A DNA stretch of 64,000 nucleotides from Geodermatophilaceae bacterium URHA0031 (GCA_000620205.1 JHVP01000001.1:186001-250000); one strand, 5' to 3'. Positions 26,626 through 36,728 are shown, numbered from the stretch's first letter. A program made the numbers and translations. The notes: generated by a model not told the origin, from the sequence alone.

Positions 26626-27383
26626 CCGGCGGCCCGCCCGGGGACCTGGCCGACCACCACCGTGCCGGCCAGGTCCTCGTCGGTGACCACCCTCCCGGTG
26701 AGCCCGGCGGCGCGGACCGCGGCCAGCGTCCCGGCCGCCTGCCCGCGGCTGGTCTCGACCAGCAGTGCGCCGCCGGGCGCCAGCCAGCCCGGTGCGCCCG
26801 CGGCCACCCGGCGCTGCACGTCCAGCCCGTCGTCCCCGCCGTCCAGGGCCGCCCGGGCCTCGTGGTCGCGGGCCTCCGGCGGCATCAGCCCGATCGCCCC
26901 GGTCGGCACGTAGGGCGCGTTGGCCACCAGCACGTCGACCCGGCCGCGCAGCGCGGCCGGCAGCGCCTCGTAGAGGTCCCCCTCGTGGACGGAGCCCGCG
27001 CCGTTGCGCCGGGCGCAGGCCACCGCGGCCGGGTCGACGTCGGCGGCGTGCAGCTCGACCGACCCGACGGCGGCCGCGACGGCCACGCCCACCGCGCCGG
27101 TGCCGCAGCACAGGTCCAGGACGACCGAGCCCGGCCGCGCCAGCGCCGCCGCCTCCCGCACCAGCAGCCGGGTGCGCTGGCGGGGCACGAACACCCCGGG
27201 CGCGACGGCGAGGCGCAGACCGCAGAACTCCGCCCAGCCCAGCACCTGCTCCAGCGGCTCCCCCGCCACCCGGCGGGCGACCAGCGCGTCGAGGTCACCA
27301 CCCGCCTCCAGCAGCAGTGCCGCCTCGTCCTCGGCGAACACGCAGCCGGCGGCGCGCAGCCGGGCGACGACCGCCGCGCTCAC
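26622..27383 (-). CDS. PrmC/HemK-related N5-glutamine methyltransferase
   Basis: A 253-residue protein with an N-terminal helical domain (residues 1-60) and a SAM-binding domain ([20 protein letters not shown], about 95). The catalytic NPPY signature of PrmC is replaced by [17 protein letters not shown]. This fits TIGR03704, a PrmC paralogue of Actinobacteria with unknown protein substrate, rather than release-factor PrmC itself. GTG start overlaps the DUF1445 gene stop by GTGA, so it is translationally coupled to that gene. Confidence 0.85.
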   Translation of the reverse strand: MSAAVVARLRAAGCVFAEDEAALLLEAGGDLDALVARRVAGEPLEQVLGWAEFCGLRLAVAPGVFVPRQRTRLLVREAAALARPGSVVLDLCCGTGAVGVAVAAAVGSVELHAADVDPAAVACARRNGAGSVHEGDLYEALPAALRGRVDVLVANAPYVPTGAIGLMPPEARDHEARAALDGGDDGLDVQRRVAAGAPGWLAPGGALLVETSRGQAAGTLAAVRAAGLTGRVVTDEDLAGTVVVGQVPGRAAG

Positions 27384-28192
27384 AGCTGCCGGTAGGCGGC
27401 GTCCGGGACGTCGGTGACGAACATGTGCCCCGGCGCGTGGGTGAGGGCGAAGGGCGGGCGGGAGGCCATCAGCGCGGCCTGCGGCGTGACCCCGCAGGCC
27501 CAGAACACCGGCACGTCCCCCTCGGCGAGCTCGACCGGGTCGCCGAAGTCCGGCCGGGCGAGGTCGGCGATGCCCAGGGCCGACGGCGCACCGATGTGCA
27601 CCGGCGCGCCGTGCACCTGCGGCATCCGGGCGGTGACCTGCACCGCCGTCGCGACCAGCTCCGCCGGCACCGGTCGCATCGAGACGACGAGCGGTCCGGA
27701 GAGCCGCCCGGCCGGCCGGCACGCCCGGTTCGTGCGGTACATCGACACGTTCCGGCCCTGCTCGACGTTGCGCACCGGGACACCCGCGTCCAGCAGTGCG
27801 GTCTCGAAGCTGAAGCTGCAGCCGATCAGGAAGGCGACCAGGTCGTCGGTCCACAGGTCGGTGACGTCGGTGGGCTCGTCGGCCAGCTCCCCGTCCCGCC
27901 AGACCCGGTAGCGCGGCAGGTCGGTGCGCAGGTCGGCGCCGGGCGCCAGCACGGTGCCGACCGACCCCGGGTCGGTGACGTCCAGCAGCGGCACCGGCTG
28001 CGGGTTGCGCTGGCCGAACAGCAGCATGTCCCAGGCCCAGTCCCGCGGGACGACGACGAGGTTGGCCTGGGTGAAGCCCGGCGCCTCCCCGGAGCTGGGC
28101 ACCGCGAGACCGGCCCGGTAGCGCGCCCGGGCGTCGGCGGGCGTGCGACGGGCGACCGGGTCGGTGCCGGTGGCGGCAGCAGTGGTGGTCAT
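27380..28192 (-). CDS. putative hydro-lyase, DUF1445/YcsI family
   Basis: A 270-residue YcsI-like protein (PF07286, D-glutamate cyclase-related). The family landmarks are [22 protein letters not shown] (about 38), the Cys-containing [17 protein letters not shown] (about 126) and [13 protein letters not shown] with TDVPDAAYR at the C-terminus. In Bacillus the ycsI gene lies with 5-oxoprolinase genes, and the same neighbours are found here: NRAMP-like YcsG and PxpABC on the divergent side. A role in making or isomerising a pyroglutamate-type substrate is inferred from this context and from the mammalian relative DGLUCY. Confidence 0.9.
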   Translation of the reverse strand: MTTTAAATGTDPVARRTPADARARYRAGLAVPSSGEAPGFTQANLVVVPRDWAWDMLLFGQRNPQPVPLLDVTDPGSVGTVLAPGADLRTDLPRYRVWRDGELADEPTDVTDLWTDDLVAFLIGCSFSFETALLDAGVPVRNVEQGRNVSMYRTNRACRPAGRLSGPLVVSMRPVPAELVATAVQVTARMPQVHGAPVHIGAPSALGIADLARPDFGDPVELAEGDVPVFWACGVTPQAALMASRPPFALTHAPGHMFVTDVPDAAYRQL

Positions 28193-28317
28193 CGGATGCC
28201 TCGCTCGGGTGCCGGAACTCGAATTGCCGGGGGACGTGGCCGACCCTACGGTCGTTGACCACCAGGACCACAGCGCAGTTCCCGGATCCGCTCGTCGCAG
28301 GAACCCTGGAGCGCCCC

Positions 28318-29568
28318 ATGTCGCACACCCCGGAGCAGCACGGCACCGACACCGCGACCGCACCACCGGGTGGCCGGCTGGCCGCGAGCACCCGCTCCAC
28401 CCTCCTGGGTGCGATGTTCCTGATGGCCACCTCGGCCATCGGACCGGGGTTCATCACCCAGACGACCGCGTTCACCGTCCAGCTGGGCGCCGCGTTCGCC
28501 TTCGCGATCCTCGTCTCGATCCTCATCGACATCGCCCTGCAGCTGAACGTCTGGCGGGTCATCGGGGTCAGCGGTCGGCGGGCCCAGGAGCTGGGCAACC
28601 TGGTCGCCCCCGGCCTGGGCTGGGTGATGGCCGGCTTCCTGCTGATCGGCGGGCTGGTGTTCAACATCGGCAACGTCAGCGGCGCCGGGCTGGGCACCGA
28701 CGCGATGCTCGGACTGGACCCCAAGATCGGCGGCGGGATCTCGGCGCTGATCGCCATCGGGATCTTCCTGAGCAAGCGCGCGGGTGTCGCCGTCGACCGG
28801 ATCGTCGTCGTCCTCGGCCTGGTGATGATCGGGCTGACCGCCTACGTCGCGGTGACGTCCGGCCCCCCGGTCGGGCAGGCGTTGCGCAACGTCGTGCTGC
28901 CCGAGCAGGTCGACTTCCTGGCCATCACCACGCTGGTCGGCGGCACGATCGGCGGTTACATCGTCTACGCCGGCGCGCACCGGCTGCTCGACTCCGGCGT
29001 CACCGGGCCGGCGCACGTCCGGGACATCACCCGCGGCTCGGTCACCGGCATCCTCCTCACCGCGGTCATGCGCGTCCTCCTCTTCCTGGCGATCCTCGGC
29101 GTCGTGACCGGCGGCGCGGCGCTGGACCCGGACAACCAGGCCGCCTCGGCCTTCGGCCAGGCCGCCGGCGAGGTGGGGCTCCGGGTGTTCGGCGTCGTGC
29201 TGTGGGCGGCAGCGATCACCAGCATCATCGGCGCCTCCTACACGACGGTCACCTTCGTCACCTCCCGGACCCGCACCAGCGACCGCACCCGCACGCTGCT
29301 GGTCGTCGGCTTCATCGCGGTGACCACGCTGGCCTTCCTGCTCCTCGGCACCGCGCCGGCGACCCTGCTGGTCTTCGCCGGTGCCTTCAACGGCCTGCTG
29401 CTGCCGATCGGGATCGCCGTCCTGCTGTGGGTGGCCACCCGGCGCACCGACCTGCTGCGCGGCTACCGCTACCCCCGCTGGCTGCTGGCGATCGGCTGGG
29501 TCGCCTGGCTGGTGACCCTCTACCTGGCGGTCAACTCGGTCCGCCCGGTGATCGACCTCTTCTCGTGA
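28318..29568 (+). CDS. NRAMP-related transporter, YcsG-like
   Basis: A 416-residue membrane protein with 11-12 helices. The first helices ([22 protein letters not shown]) have the NRAMP fold, but the metal-binding DPGN of TM1 is IGPGFITQ and the TM6 Met-Pro-His motif is absent ([11 protein letters not shown]). This loss marks the YcsG branch, which is unlikely to carry Mn2+ or Fe2+ and may import an organic substrate. It is divergent from the DUF1445 gene and overlaps a possible pxpA start, in the order seen around Bacillus ycsG. Start at ATG 28318 follows GGAG. Confidence 0.88.
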   Translation: MSHTPEQHGTDTATAPPGGRLAASTRSTLLGAMFLMATSAIGPGFITQTTAFTVQLGAAFAFAILVSILIDIALQLNVWRVIGVSGRRAQELGNLVAPGLGWVMAGFLLIGGLVFNIGNVSGAGLGTDAMLGLDPKIGGGISALIAIGIFLSKRAGVAVDRIVVVLGLVMIGLTAYVAVTSGPPVGQALRNVVLPEQVDFLAITTLVGGTIGGYIVYAGAHRLLDSGVTGPAHVRDITRGSVTGILLTAVMRVLLFLAILGVVTGGAALDPDNQAASAFGQAAGEVGLRVFGVVLWAAAITSIIGASYTTVTFVTSRTRTSDRTRTLLVVGFIAVTTLAFLLLGTAPATLLVFAGAFNGLLLPIGIAVLLWVATRRTDLLRGYRYPRWLLAIGWVAWLVTLYLAVNSVRPVIDLFS

Positions 29569-29582
29569 GGCAGGCTGCGCGG

Positions 29583-30335
29583 GTGGACCTCAACTCCGAC
29601 CTCGGTGAGGGCTTCGGCCAGTGGACCCTCGGCGACGACGACGCGCTGCTGGACGTGGTCACCAGCGCCAACGTCGCGTGCGGCTTCCACGCCGGCGACG
29701 CGTCGATCATGCGACGGGTCTGCGCGAGGGCGGTCGGGTCCGGCGTGTCGATCGGGGCCCAGGTGGGCTACCGGGACCTGCCCGGTTTCGGCCGGCGGTT
29801 CATCGACGTGGAGCCCGAGGCGCTCACCGCGGACGTCGTCTACCAGCTCGGCGCGCTCGAGGCGTTCGCCCGGATCGCCGGCGACCGGGTCCGCTACGTC
29901 AAGCCGCACGGCGCCCTCTACAACGCGATCGTCCACCACGACGAGCAGGCCGCCGCGGTGGTGGCCGCGGTCGTCGCCTACGACCGGACCCTCCCGGTGC
30001 TCGGGCTGCCGGGCAGCGTCTTCCTCCGGCGGGCTGCCGAGGCCGGGCTGACCACCGTCCGGGAGGCGTTCGCCGACCGCGCCTACACCTCCGAGGGCAC
30101 GCTGGTCTCCCGCCGGCTGCCGGGCGCCGTGCTGCACGACCCGGCCGAGATCGCCCGGCGCTGCGTGGCGATGGCCACCGGCGAGCCGATCCGGGACGTC
30201 GAGGGCGGCGCGCTTGCCCTCACCCCCGACTCGATCTGCGTGCACGGCGACACCCCCGGCGCGGTGGAGATCGCCCGCCAGGTGCGCGCGGCACTCACCG
30301 CGGCGGGGGTCGAGCCCGCGCCCTTCGCCGGCTGA
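29583..30335 (+). CDS. pxpA: 5-oxoprolinase subunit PxpA (LamB/YcsF)
   Basis: A 250-residue LamB/YcsF-family protein, opening with [17 protein letters not shown], then [33 protein letters not shown] and [12 protein letters not shown]; the ending region has [14 protein letters not shown]. It is one of three subunits of prokaryotic ATP-dependent 5-oxoprolinase, which opens 5-oxoproline (pyroglutamate) to glutamate. GTG 29583 has AGGCAGG 8 bases ahead; a GTG at 29565 overlapping the transporter stop is possible. It overlaps pxpB by one base (TGATG). Confidence 0.93.
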   Translation: MDLNSDLGEGFGQWTLGDDDALLDVVTSANVACGFHAGDASIMRRVCARAVGSGVSIGAQVGYRDLPGFGRRFIDVEPEALTADVVYQLGALEAFARIAGDRVRYVKPHGALYNAIVHHDEQAAAVVAAVVAYDRTLPVLGLPGSVFLRRAAEAGLTTVREAFADRAYTSEGTLVSRRLPGAVLHDPAEIARRCVAMATGEPIRDVEGGALALTPDSICVHGDTPGAVEIARQVRAALTAAGVEPAPFAG

Positions 30336-30943
30336 TGCGGCTCCTGCCCAGCGGCAGCACCGCCCTGCTGGTGGAGCTGGACACCCTCGACGACGTCCTG
30401 GCTCTCTACGCCGCGCTCGCCGACGAGCCGCCGGCGGGCGTCGTCGACGTCGTCCCGGCCGCGCGCACCGTGCTGCTGGTCACCGACCCGGCCCGCACGA
30501 CCCTGGACGCGGTGGCCGCAGCGGTGCGGACGACCACCCCGCGGCCCGGTGCGCAGCGGTCCGGGGACACCGTCGAGCTGCCGGTGCACTACGACGGCGC
30601 CGACCTGGGCGACGCCGCCGAGCTGCTGGGGCTGACCGCCGACCAGCTGGTCGAGCGGCACACCGGCCGGGTGTGGACCGTCGCCTTCTGCGGCTTCGCC
30701 CCCGGCTTCGGCTACCTGACCCAGCCTGGCGGGGGCTGGGACGTGCCGCGCCGGGCGACGCCGCGCACCGCGGTGCCGGCGGGTTCGGTGGCGCTCGCCG
30801 GGGAGTTCAGCGGTGTCTACCCGCGGGAGTCCCCCGGCGGCTGGCAGCTGATCGGCCGCACCGACGTCGCCGTCTTCGACCTGACCCGGGACCCGGCGGC
30901 GCTGTTCCGGCCCGGCACCCGGGTGCGGTTCGTCGGCGCATGA
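30335..30943 (+). CDS. pxpB: 5-oxoprolinase subunit PxpB (KipI-like)
   Basis: A 202-residue carboxyltransferase-domain protein of the KipI type. The signature VAFCGFAPGFGYLTQ (about 113) and the glycine-rich FSGVYPRESPGGWQLIGRTD (about 165) are diagnostic. With PxpA and PxpC it forms 5-oxoprolinase; in Bacillus KipI also inhibits the sporulation kinase KinA, which is not relevant here. ATG overlaps the pxpA stop, and the stop overlaps pxpC by 4 bases. Confidence 0.93.
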   Translation: MRLLPSGSTALLVELDTLDDVLALYAALADEPPAGVVDVVPAARTVLLVTDPARTTLDAVAAAVRTTTPRPGAQRSGDTVELPVHYDGADLGDAAELLGLTADQLVERHTGRVWTVAFCGFAPGFGYLTQPGGGWDVPRRATPRTAVPAGSVALAGEFSGVYPRESPGGWQLIGRTDVAVFDLTRDPAALFRPGTRVRFVGA

Positions 30944-31779
30944 GGGCCCTCACCGTGCTGGCCACCGGCCCGCTGACCACCGTGCAGGACGAGGGCCGCC
31001 CCGGTCAGGGCGCCCTGGGCATCGGCCGCTCCGGCGCCTGCGACCGGGCCGCCGCGGCGCTGGCGAACCGGCTGGTCGGCAACCCCCCGGACGCGGCGGT
31101 GCTCGAGGTGACCTTCGGCGGGCTGGCCGTGCGCGCGGGGTCCGACCTGCTGGTGGTCACCGCCGGCGCCCGCTGCCCCGGTGCGCCGCACGCCGCACCG
31201 ACCGTCCTCCGCCGCGGCGCGGAGCTGCGGCTGGGCGCGCCCGCCACCGGGCTGCGCAGCTACCTCGCCGTCCGCGGCGGCATCGCCGTCCCGCCGGTGC
31301 TCGGCTCCCGCGCCACCGACGTCCTCGCCGGGCTCGGCCCGCCCGTCGTCGCCGCCGGTGACGTGCTGCCCGTCGGCCCGCCGACCGCCCCGCCGGCCGG
31401 GGTCGACCTCGCCCCGGTGGCCGACCCGCCCGCCGGGGAGGTGACCGTCGCGGTGCTGCCCGGACCCCGCGCCGACTGGTTCGGCGCCGCCGGCTTGTCG
31501 GGCCTGGTCGGGCGGTCCTGGACGGTCACCAGCCAGAGCAACCGGGTCGGGGTGCGCCTGGACGGCGTCCCGCTCGACCGGCTGCGCTCCGGCGAGCTGC
31601 CCAGCGAGGGCATGGTCCGGGGTGCGCTGCAGGTGCCGCCGGCCGGCACGCCGGTGCTCTTCCTCGCCGACCACCCGGTCACCGGCGGCTACCCGGTGAT
31701 CGGCTACGTGGTGGATGCCGACGTCGACCGGTGCGCCCAGCTCCGGCCCGGCCAGGTCCTGCGGTTCCGCGCCGCCTGA
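30940..31779 (+). CDS. pxpC: 5-oxoprolinase subunit PxpC (KipA-like)
   Basis: A 279-residue carboxyltransferase-domain protein of the KipA/biotin-dependent type. The opening VLATGPLTTVQDEGRPG, GIGRSGACDRAAAALANRLVGN, TSQSNRVGVRLDG (about 200) and GYPVIGYVV near the end are family marks. It completes the PxpABC enzyme. Overlap with pxpB is ATGA, so the three subunits are translated together. Confidence 0.93.
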   Translation: MRALTVLATGPLTTVQDEGRPGQGALGIGRSGACDRAAAALANRLVGNPPDAAVLEVTFGGLAVRAGSDLLVVTAGARCPGAPHAAPTVLRRGAELRLGAPATGLRSYLAVRGGIAVPPVLGSRATDVLAGLGPPVVAAGDVLPVGPPTAPPAGVDLAPVADPPAGEVTVAVLPGPRADWFGAAGLSGLVGRSWTVTSQSNRVGVRLDGVPLDRLRSGELPSEGMVRGALQVPPAGTPVLFLADHPVTGGYPVIGYVVDADVDRCAQLRPGQVLRFRAA

Positions 31780-31819
31780 GCGGTGGACGCGACGGCGGTC
31801 GGCCCGGTAGACCTCGTCC

Positions 31820-32724
31820 GTGCCCCTCCCCGCCGACGAGCCCGCAGGTGCGACCTCGCACGTCACCGACCTCGACGGCCCGGTGCACCACCTGGACCTC
31901 GGCGGGCCGCGGACGCGCCGGTCGTCCTCGCGGTGCACGGCCTGGGCGGCTCCGCGTTGACCTGGGGCCTGCTCGCGCCGCGGCTCACCGCCACCCACCG
32001 GGTGCTGGCGGTCGACCTGTGGGGGCACGGCGGCAGCGGCGTCCCGGCCGGCCGGCCCGCGCTCGCCGACGACCTGCGGTTGCTGCACCGGTTCGTGTCC
32101 GAGGTGGTCGGTCGGCCGGTGGTGCTGCTCGGTCACTCGATGGGCGGCGTGCTGGCGCTGCAGCACACTGCCCAGCACCCCGGCGACGTCGACCGGCTCG
32201 CCGTGCTGAGCCCGCCGGTGCCCGGCACCTCGGGCCGTCTCGACCGCGCGCTGCTCGCCCGGCGGGCCCTCCTGCGGCTGCCCGGGGTGGCCGCCGTCGT
32301 GGCCCGGCGGCTCGCCCGGCTCCCGGCCGAGCGGCTCGTCGAGCAGCAGTTGCGCCAGGCGACGCCGCACGCGGACCTGATCCCTGCCGAGCTGCGGGCC
32401 CCCGTCGTGGCGGAGACCCGCCGCCGTGCCGGGCTACCGGACGCCGCCCGTGCCCAGGCCGTGCAGTGGGCCGGGATCACCGACACGATGGCGCTGCTCG
32501 GCCACGCCGCCGCCTGGCGAGAGACGCTCGCGGGCATCACCGCCCCGGTGCTGTGGCTGCAGGGGGCCGACGATCCGCTCGCCCGGGCGGACCAGGCAGC
32601 CGCCCTCGCGGCGACCCGGCCGGACTGGTCCTTCCGCGTCCGCCCCGGGGTCGGCCACCTGCTCGCGGTCGAGGACCCGGACTGGACCGCGGCCCAGCTC
32701 CTCGGCTGGCTCGACGCGGGCTGA
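31820..32724 (+). CDS. alpha/beta hydrolase with apparent frameshift
   Basis: From about 31910 to 32724 an alpha/beta-hydrolase reads clearly: VVLAVHGLGGSALTWGLL, the nucleophile elbow LLGHSMGGVLAL, LWLQGADDPLA for the acid and GVGHLLAVED for the His. Its natural N-terminus (GTG 31820, then ATSHVTDLDGPVHHLDLGGP) lies in another frame, which meets a stop soon after 31950. The two join near 31905-31910, as if one base were missing. In the downstream frame the sequence before 31905 is Arg/Pro-rich junk starting at 31783. It is either a real frameshift mutation or a base-call error. It would be the last gene of the pxp transcript, 40 bases after pxpC. Confidence 0.65.
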
Positions 32725-32734
32725 CCGGTTCCGG

Positions 32735-33178
32735 TCAGCCCGCCGGCGCCGCCACCCGGTCGACCTGCTGCTCGCGCGGCCGGGCGCCGGCCAGCACGGT
32801 GCCGGCCAGGGCCACCTGCAGAGCGGCCAGCAGCAGCCCGCCCCACATGCCCAGCTCCGCCGCGGCGGAGACCGGGTGGTGCGCGCCGGCCAGGTGCTCG
32901 GGCCGGCCCGACGCGGCGCTGAGCAGGAGGAGGTGCAGGAAGAGCATGCCGCCGTACATGACCGCGGTCGCCCGCCAGACGCCCCGCCCCGGACGCCGCC
33001 ACAGCGCCCGGACGCACGGCAGGCAGGCCACCGCCATGGCGGCGAACACCGCCCGCTCGGCCGGGCCGCCGTGGCCGGCCGAGGTGGCCGTTGCCATGTG
33101 CACCGCGACGCAGAGCGCGCCGACGACGGCCGCCGTCCTCCCCAGCGCCCGGACCCCGTCGTCCCGGCCGGCGCTCAC
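32735..33178 (-). CDS. small membrane protein in amine oxidase operon
   Basis: A 147-residue integral membrane protein with about four hydrophobic segments (13-32, 41-56, 68-90, 107-130). Histidines occur near several helix ends (CVAVHMATATSAGH, GMLFLHLLLL, HLAGAHHPV). Its GTG overlaps the permease stop by GTGA, so it is made with the permease and amine oxidase. The family is unknown; a role in copper or electron handling is only a guess. Confidence 0.7.
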   Translation of the reverse strand: MSAGRDDGVRALGRTAAVVGALCVAVHMATATSAGHGGPAERAVFAAMAVACLPCVRALWRRPGRGVWRATAVMYGGMLFLHLLLLSAASGRPEHLAGAHHPVSAAAELGMWGGLLLAALQVALAGTVLAGARPREQQVDRVAAPAG

Positions 33179-34695
33179 GTCTGCTCGACCGTCGGCGCGG
33201 TCTCGGAGGGATCGGCCGCGGCCGGCGGGGGGACCCGGTGCCCGTCGGGGTGGTGGTGCGGGTGCGGCGCGACCGGCTCCTCCTCGGTGCTGCCGACCTC
33301 GGCCAGCACCTCGGGCCGACGGGACCGCACCAGGAAGTACCAGCCCATCCCCAGCGCCAGCAGGACGGCGAAGATCGGCAGCAGCAGGTTGAGCGGGTAC
33401 TCCGGCACCGGGATGACGTTCTTGTAGAAGACGTAGAGCAGAGCGGCCACGACGACGACCGACAGCACCGTCGACACCGGGTTGCCCTCACCGCGCCGCC
33501 GCAGGAAGAACGGCAGCGCGACCGCCATGAGCAGGTAGCCGACCATGTAGCCGAAGGTGCCCACCGTGCCCACGTAGGCGTACACGTCGAACGGTCCGCG
33601 GCCGCCGATCATCAGCACCACCGGCACCAGGGCGATGACCGGCGCGAGGACGGCGATGGCCACGTGCGGCGTCTTGTACCTGCGGTGCGCCCGGCCGAGG
33701 GCCGCGGGCAGCACGTCCTCCTCGCCCATCGTGTAGAGCACCCGGGACGCCGCGTTGATGCTGGCGATCGTGACCGCGAAGAACGACGCGGCCACCCCCA
33801 GGTCGACGATCCACACGATGCTGCTCAGGCCGTACCGCTCGGCCAGGTCGCTGACCGGCGCCGCGCTCCCGGTGAACGCGTCGACGCTGCCGAAGCCGAG
33901 CACCGAGGCGATCGAGGCGAAGACGTACAGCAGGCCGACGAGCACCGCGCTGCCGATCACCGCCCGGGGGATGCTCCGGTGCGGGTTGCGCGCCTCGGCA
34001 CCCAGGCTCGCCGCGCTCTCGAAGCCGACGAAGCCCAGCACCGCCAGCACGATCCCGTAGGTGACGCCGTCGAAACTGGTGCCGGACAGGTCGAACAGCG
34101 ACGGCGCCGAGCTGTCCCCGCCCTTGGCCACGACGACGACGAACACCAGCAGCACCGCGGTCACCGAGACGATCTCCAGGACCAGCCCCACCCGGGTGGA
34201 GATCCGGATGCCGATGATCGCGAAGGCGGCTGCGGCCACCGCGGCGAGCGCCGTCATGACGATGTAGGCCGTGCTTGAGGTCATCCCCGGCAGCCCGATC
34301 CGGTCGAGCAGGCTGCCGAGGAAGGGGCCGATGAGCGTCGCGCCGAGCATGGCGATGCAGGTGTAGCCGATGACCAGGCTCCACCCGGTGGCGAACGCCC
34401 CGGTGGGTCCCAGGCCCCGGGCGACGTAGCTGTACAGCGAGCCCGAGGAGGCGAACCGCCGGGCGAACTGGGCGACGCACAGCCCGACCAGGACGACGAC
34501 GACCGTCGCCGCCACGTAGGACAGCCACGCCCCGGGCCCGGCGAACAGCACGATCAGCACCGGGCCGGTGGCCATGACCGCACTCGGGGCGATGCCGGCG
34601 ACCGACTGGGCCATCACCTCCAGCTGGCTCATCGACTCGTGCGCCAGCCCGGAGTCGGAGTGCACCGCGGGGCTGCCCTCCGCGGGGCGGGTCAC
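33175..34695 (-). CDS. APC-family amino acid/amine permease
   Basis: A 506-residue amino acid-polyamine-organocation permease with 12 helices. The TM1 unwound region reads QSVAGIAPSAVMATGP; GFVGFESAASLGAEARNPHR in the TM6-loop area is typical of the AAT/APA-type group. The C-terminal 50 residues are cytoplasmic, with a His-rich HPHHHPDGH stretch. GTG overlaps the stop of the copper amine oxidase gene by GTGA. It probably imports the amine that the oxidase consumes, or exports a product. Confidence 0.92.
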   Translation of the reverse strand: MTRPAEGSPAVHSDSGLAHESMSQLEVMAQSVAGIAPSAVMATGPVLIVLFAGPGAWLSYVAATVVVVLVGLCVAQFARRFASSGSLYSYVARGLGPTGAFATGWSLVIGYTCIAMLGATLIGPFLGSLLDRIGLPGMTSSTAYIVMTALAAVAAAAFAIIGIRISTRVGLVLEIVSVTAVLLVFVVVVAKGGDSSAPSLFDLSGTSFDGVTYGIVLAVLGFVGFESAASLGAEARNPHRSIPRAVIGSAVLVGLLYVFASIASVLGFGSVDAFTGSAAPVSDLAERYGLSSIVWIVDLGVAASFFAVTIASINAASRVLYTMGEEDVLPAALGRAHRRYKTPHVAIAVLAPVIALVPVVLMIGGRGPFDVYAYVGTVGTFGYMVGYLLMAVALPFFLRRRGEGNPVSTVLSVVVVAALLYVFYKNVIPVPEYPLNLLLPIFAVLLALGMGWYFLVRSRRPEVLAEVGSTEEEPVAPHPHHHPDGHRVPPPAAADPSETAPTVEQT

Positions 34696-36728
34696 TCGGC
34701 CACCTGCTCCCGCGCGCTCTGCCCGACCGTCTCGCCCGGGGCCATGTCGTGGCAGGAGCCCTCCGCGTCGCCCTCGGCGTGGCAGGCCGGCGTCGAGCGC
34801 GGCATGTCCAGGGCGGGGTTCCCGTCGAAGAAGCCGACCGGCTTGAGGTGGAAGCCGGCGTAGCTGACGGGCATGACCGGCCAGTCCTCGGGGCGGACGA
34901 CGTGGTGGGCGCCGAAGGAGTACCAGACGACGACGTCGGTGTCCTCCAGCGACCGGTCGGCCTTGACGTACTCCGGGAGGCCACCGGGCCGTTGGCTCTG
35001 GTTCGGGTAGTCCCCGGCGGCGAACAGCTCGCCGGGCTCGTACCGGGTCACCCACAGGTGCTTGTAGGCGAACTGCGCCCGGTCCCAGGCCTGCGAGCCC
35101 TCCTGCTGCAGCGGCAGCACGTTGTCCCCGGGCATCAGCTTGTACCCGGCCGGCTGCCCCAGCTCGTTGACCGAGGAGGGGTTGACGATCTGCCAGGTCC
35201 GGGCGACGAAGGGGTTGATCAGCCGCTGGGCCTCGCTCTCCCTGCCCAGCAGGGTCTTCTGGGTGACCCAGGCGTTGCCCCAGGGGTTGTCCTCACCCGG
35301 CGGGAGTGCCGCGGCGTCGACCTCGTAGACGGAGTTGTGCTCGCCGTCGACCTGCATGTCGAGCCGGACGTTGAAGAAGTGCTGGTGGTGCGGCCCGTAC
35401 AGACCCGGGGCGACCAGGGTGCCGAAGCGGGGCTGCTCCCCCACCGGGACGGCGCCGGTGGAGATGACCCCGGTCAGCTTGACCTCGAACTGGATCGTCC
35501 CGTCGGTGTAGAGGTACCAGAAGAACCCGTACTCGTAGTTGCCGACGGTGGCGAAGCAGGAGACGACCAGCCGCCGGGAACGGCGGACCTCCATCTTCTC
35601 GGTGCGGAAGTCGGTGTGCTTCCAGCCGACGCCGAAGTCCTCCTCGTGCATGCAGATGGCGTTGGGGATGGTGACGGGCTGGCCGTCCTGGTCGTTGGCG
35701 ACGGCGTCGAAGTAGAAGATCTCGCCCAGGCAGTCGCAGCCCAGCTGCAGCGGGTTGAGCAGCAGGCCGACGCCGTACTCGCCCTCGTCGAACACGTTCT
35801 TGATCCGGTGGGTCGGCGCCGGGTCGGCGTAGGGGATGTACATCTCAGACAGCGAGGCCCGGTACAGCACCGGGCGCACCCGACCCCGGTCCTCGTAGCC
35901 GACCTGGTGCAGCACCAGCCCCTCCCGCGGGCTGTAGCCGACCTGCAGCCGCCACTTCTGCCAGCTCACCGCGTGCCCGTCGACGGTGAAGCTGGACCCC
36001 TCCGGCTGGGTGATCTCGATCGGCCGGACGTCCTCCCGGACGGCGGTGTGGGCCGGGCGGTTGTCGTCGTCGAACATCAGCTCCGGCATGTAGTTGCCGG
36101 CCTTCTCCGGCAGCGGCACCACCCCGTGGTCCCGGACGTCGATGACCTCCATGAGGTCCAGGTCGACCAGGACGATCAGCCCCTCCACCGGGCGGGCGTA
36201 GCCGTTGTCGTCCTCGCGGGACCGGACGAAGGTCAGCGGCCGGATCAGCCGGCGGCCGAGCGGGTCCTCGATGTCGTAGCCGGCCGCCCAGGGGTCGATC
36301 ATGGCCAGCGAGAAGTCCGTGACACCGCGCTTGCGCATGGCCTCCTGCCACCGGGGGTCGGCCCTGGTGATCTCCTCCGTGGCGAAGAACTCCTCGAGCA
36401 TCACGCCGGGCTGCACGCCCTCGACCACCCGCCACGAGGTGACCACACCCGAGGACAGCGACACCACCGTCTCGATGGTCTGCTGGGCCTCCCGGTCGTA
36501 GAGGACGGCGAAGGCGGACCGCTCGAGGGGCACCGACTCCCCGCGCTGCCAGGCCAGCACCTCGTGCTTGGGCGGCTCCTGCAGGGCCACCGACACGAAG
36601 CGGACCCGCGGCCCGAGGTCGCGCTGGTCACGCAGGACGGCCGACGCCCGGCTGATCTCCTCCGCGCTCAGCGGCGCCAGCGGTGAGCTGCTGGTCGTGG
36701 TCGCGACGTCTGGGAACTGGACTGCCAC
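34692..36728 (-). CDS. copper-containing primary amine oxidase
   Basis: A 678-residue copper amine oxidase with topaquinone cofactor. The TPQ precursor is Tyr398 in TVGNYEYGF, the catalytic base is Asp314 in NVFDEGEYG (84 residues apart, as in the Arthrobacter enzyme), and copper ligands are the H-x-H at 448/450 in GPHHQHF plus His608-609 in GAHHVV. N2 and N3 domains precede residue 230. It oxidises primary amines to aldehydes, NH3 and H2O2. There is no signal peptide. The tail carries HAEGDAEGSCHDM with extra His and Cys. GTG with GAGGAGG ahead. It heads the operon with permease and membrane protein and is divergent from a GntR regulator. Confidence 0.95.
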   Translation of the reverse strand: MAVQFPDVATTTSSSPLAPLSAEEISRASAVLRDQRDLGPRVRFVSVALQEPPKHEVLAWQRGESVPLERSAFAVLYDREAQQTIETVVSLSSGVVTSWRVVEGVQPGVMLEEFFATEEITRADPRWQEAMRKRGVTDFSLAMIDPWAAGYDIEDPLGRRLIRPLTFVRSREDDNGYARPVEGLIVLVDLDLMEVIDVRDHGVVPLPEKAGNYMPELMFDDDNRPAHTAVREDVRPIEITQPEGSSFTVDGHAVSWQKWRLQVGYSPREGLVLHQVGYEDRGRVRPVLYRASLSEMYIPYADPAPTHRIKNVFDEGEYGVGLLLNPLQLGCDCLGEIFYFDAVANDQDGQPVTIPNAICMHEEDFGVGWKHTDFRTEKMEVRRSRRLVVSCFATVGNYEYGFFWYLYTDGTIQFEVKLTGVISTGAVPVGEQPRFGTLVAPGLYGPHHQHFFNVRLDMQVDGEHNSVYEVDAAALPPGEDNPWGNAWVTQKTLLGRESEAQRLINPFVARTWQIVNPSSVNELGQPAGYKLMPGDNVLPLQQEGSQAWDRAQFAYKHLWVTRYEPGELFAAGDYPNQSQRPGGLPEYVKADRSLEDTDVVVWYSFGAHHVVRPEDWPVMPVSYAGFHLKPVGFFDGNPALDMPRSTPACHAEGDAEGSCHDMAPGETVGQSAREQVAE

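Noticed and set aside
27384-28775. Upstream extension of the PrmC-like methyltransferase frame to 717 residues
   Set aside because: The upstream part is antisense or out of frame to the DUF1445 and transporter genes; GTG 27383 with GTGA overlap gives a normal-sized enzyme.
34749-36686. Long plus-strand ORF opposite the amine oxidase gene
   Set aside because: It is an antisense shadow caused by high GC; its protein is low-complexity and the amine oxidase on the other strand has all catalytic residues.
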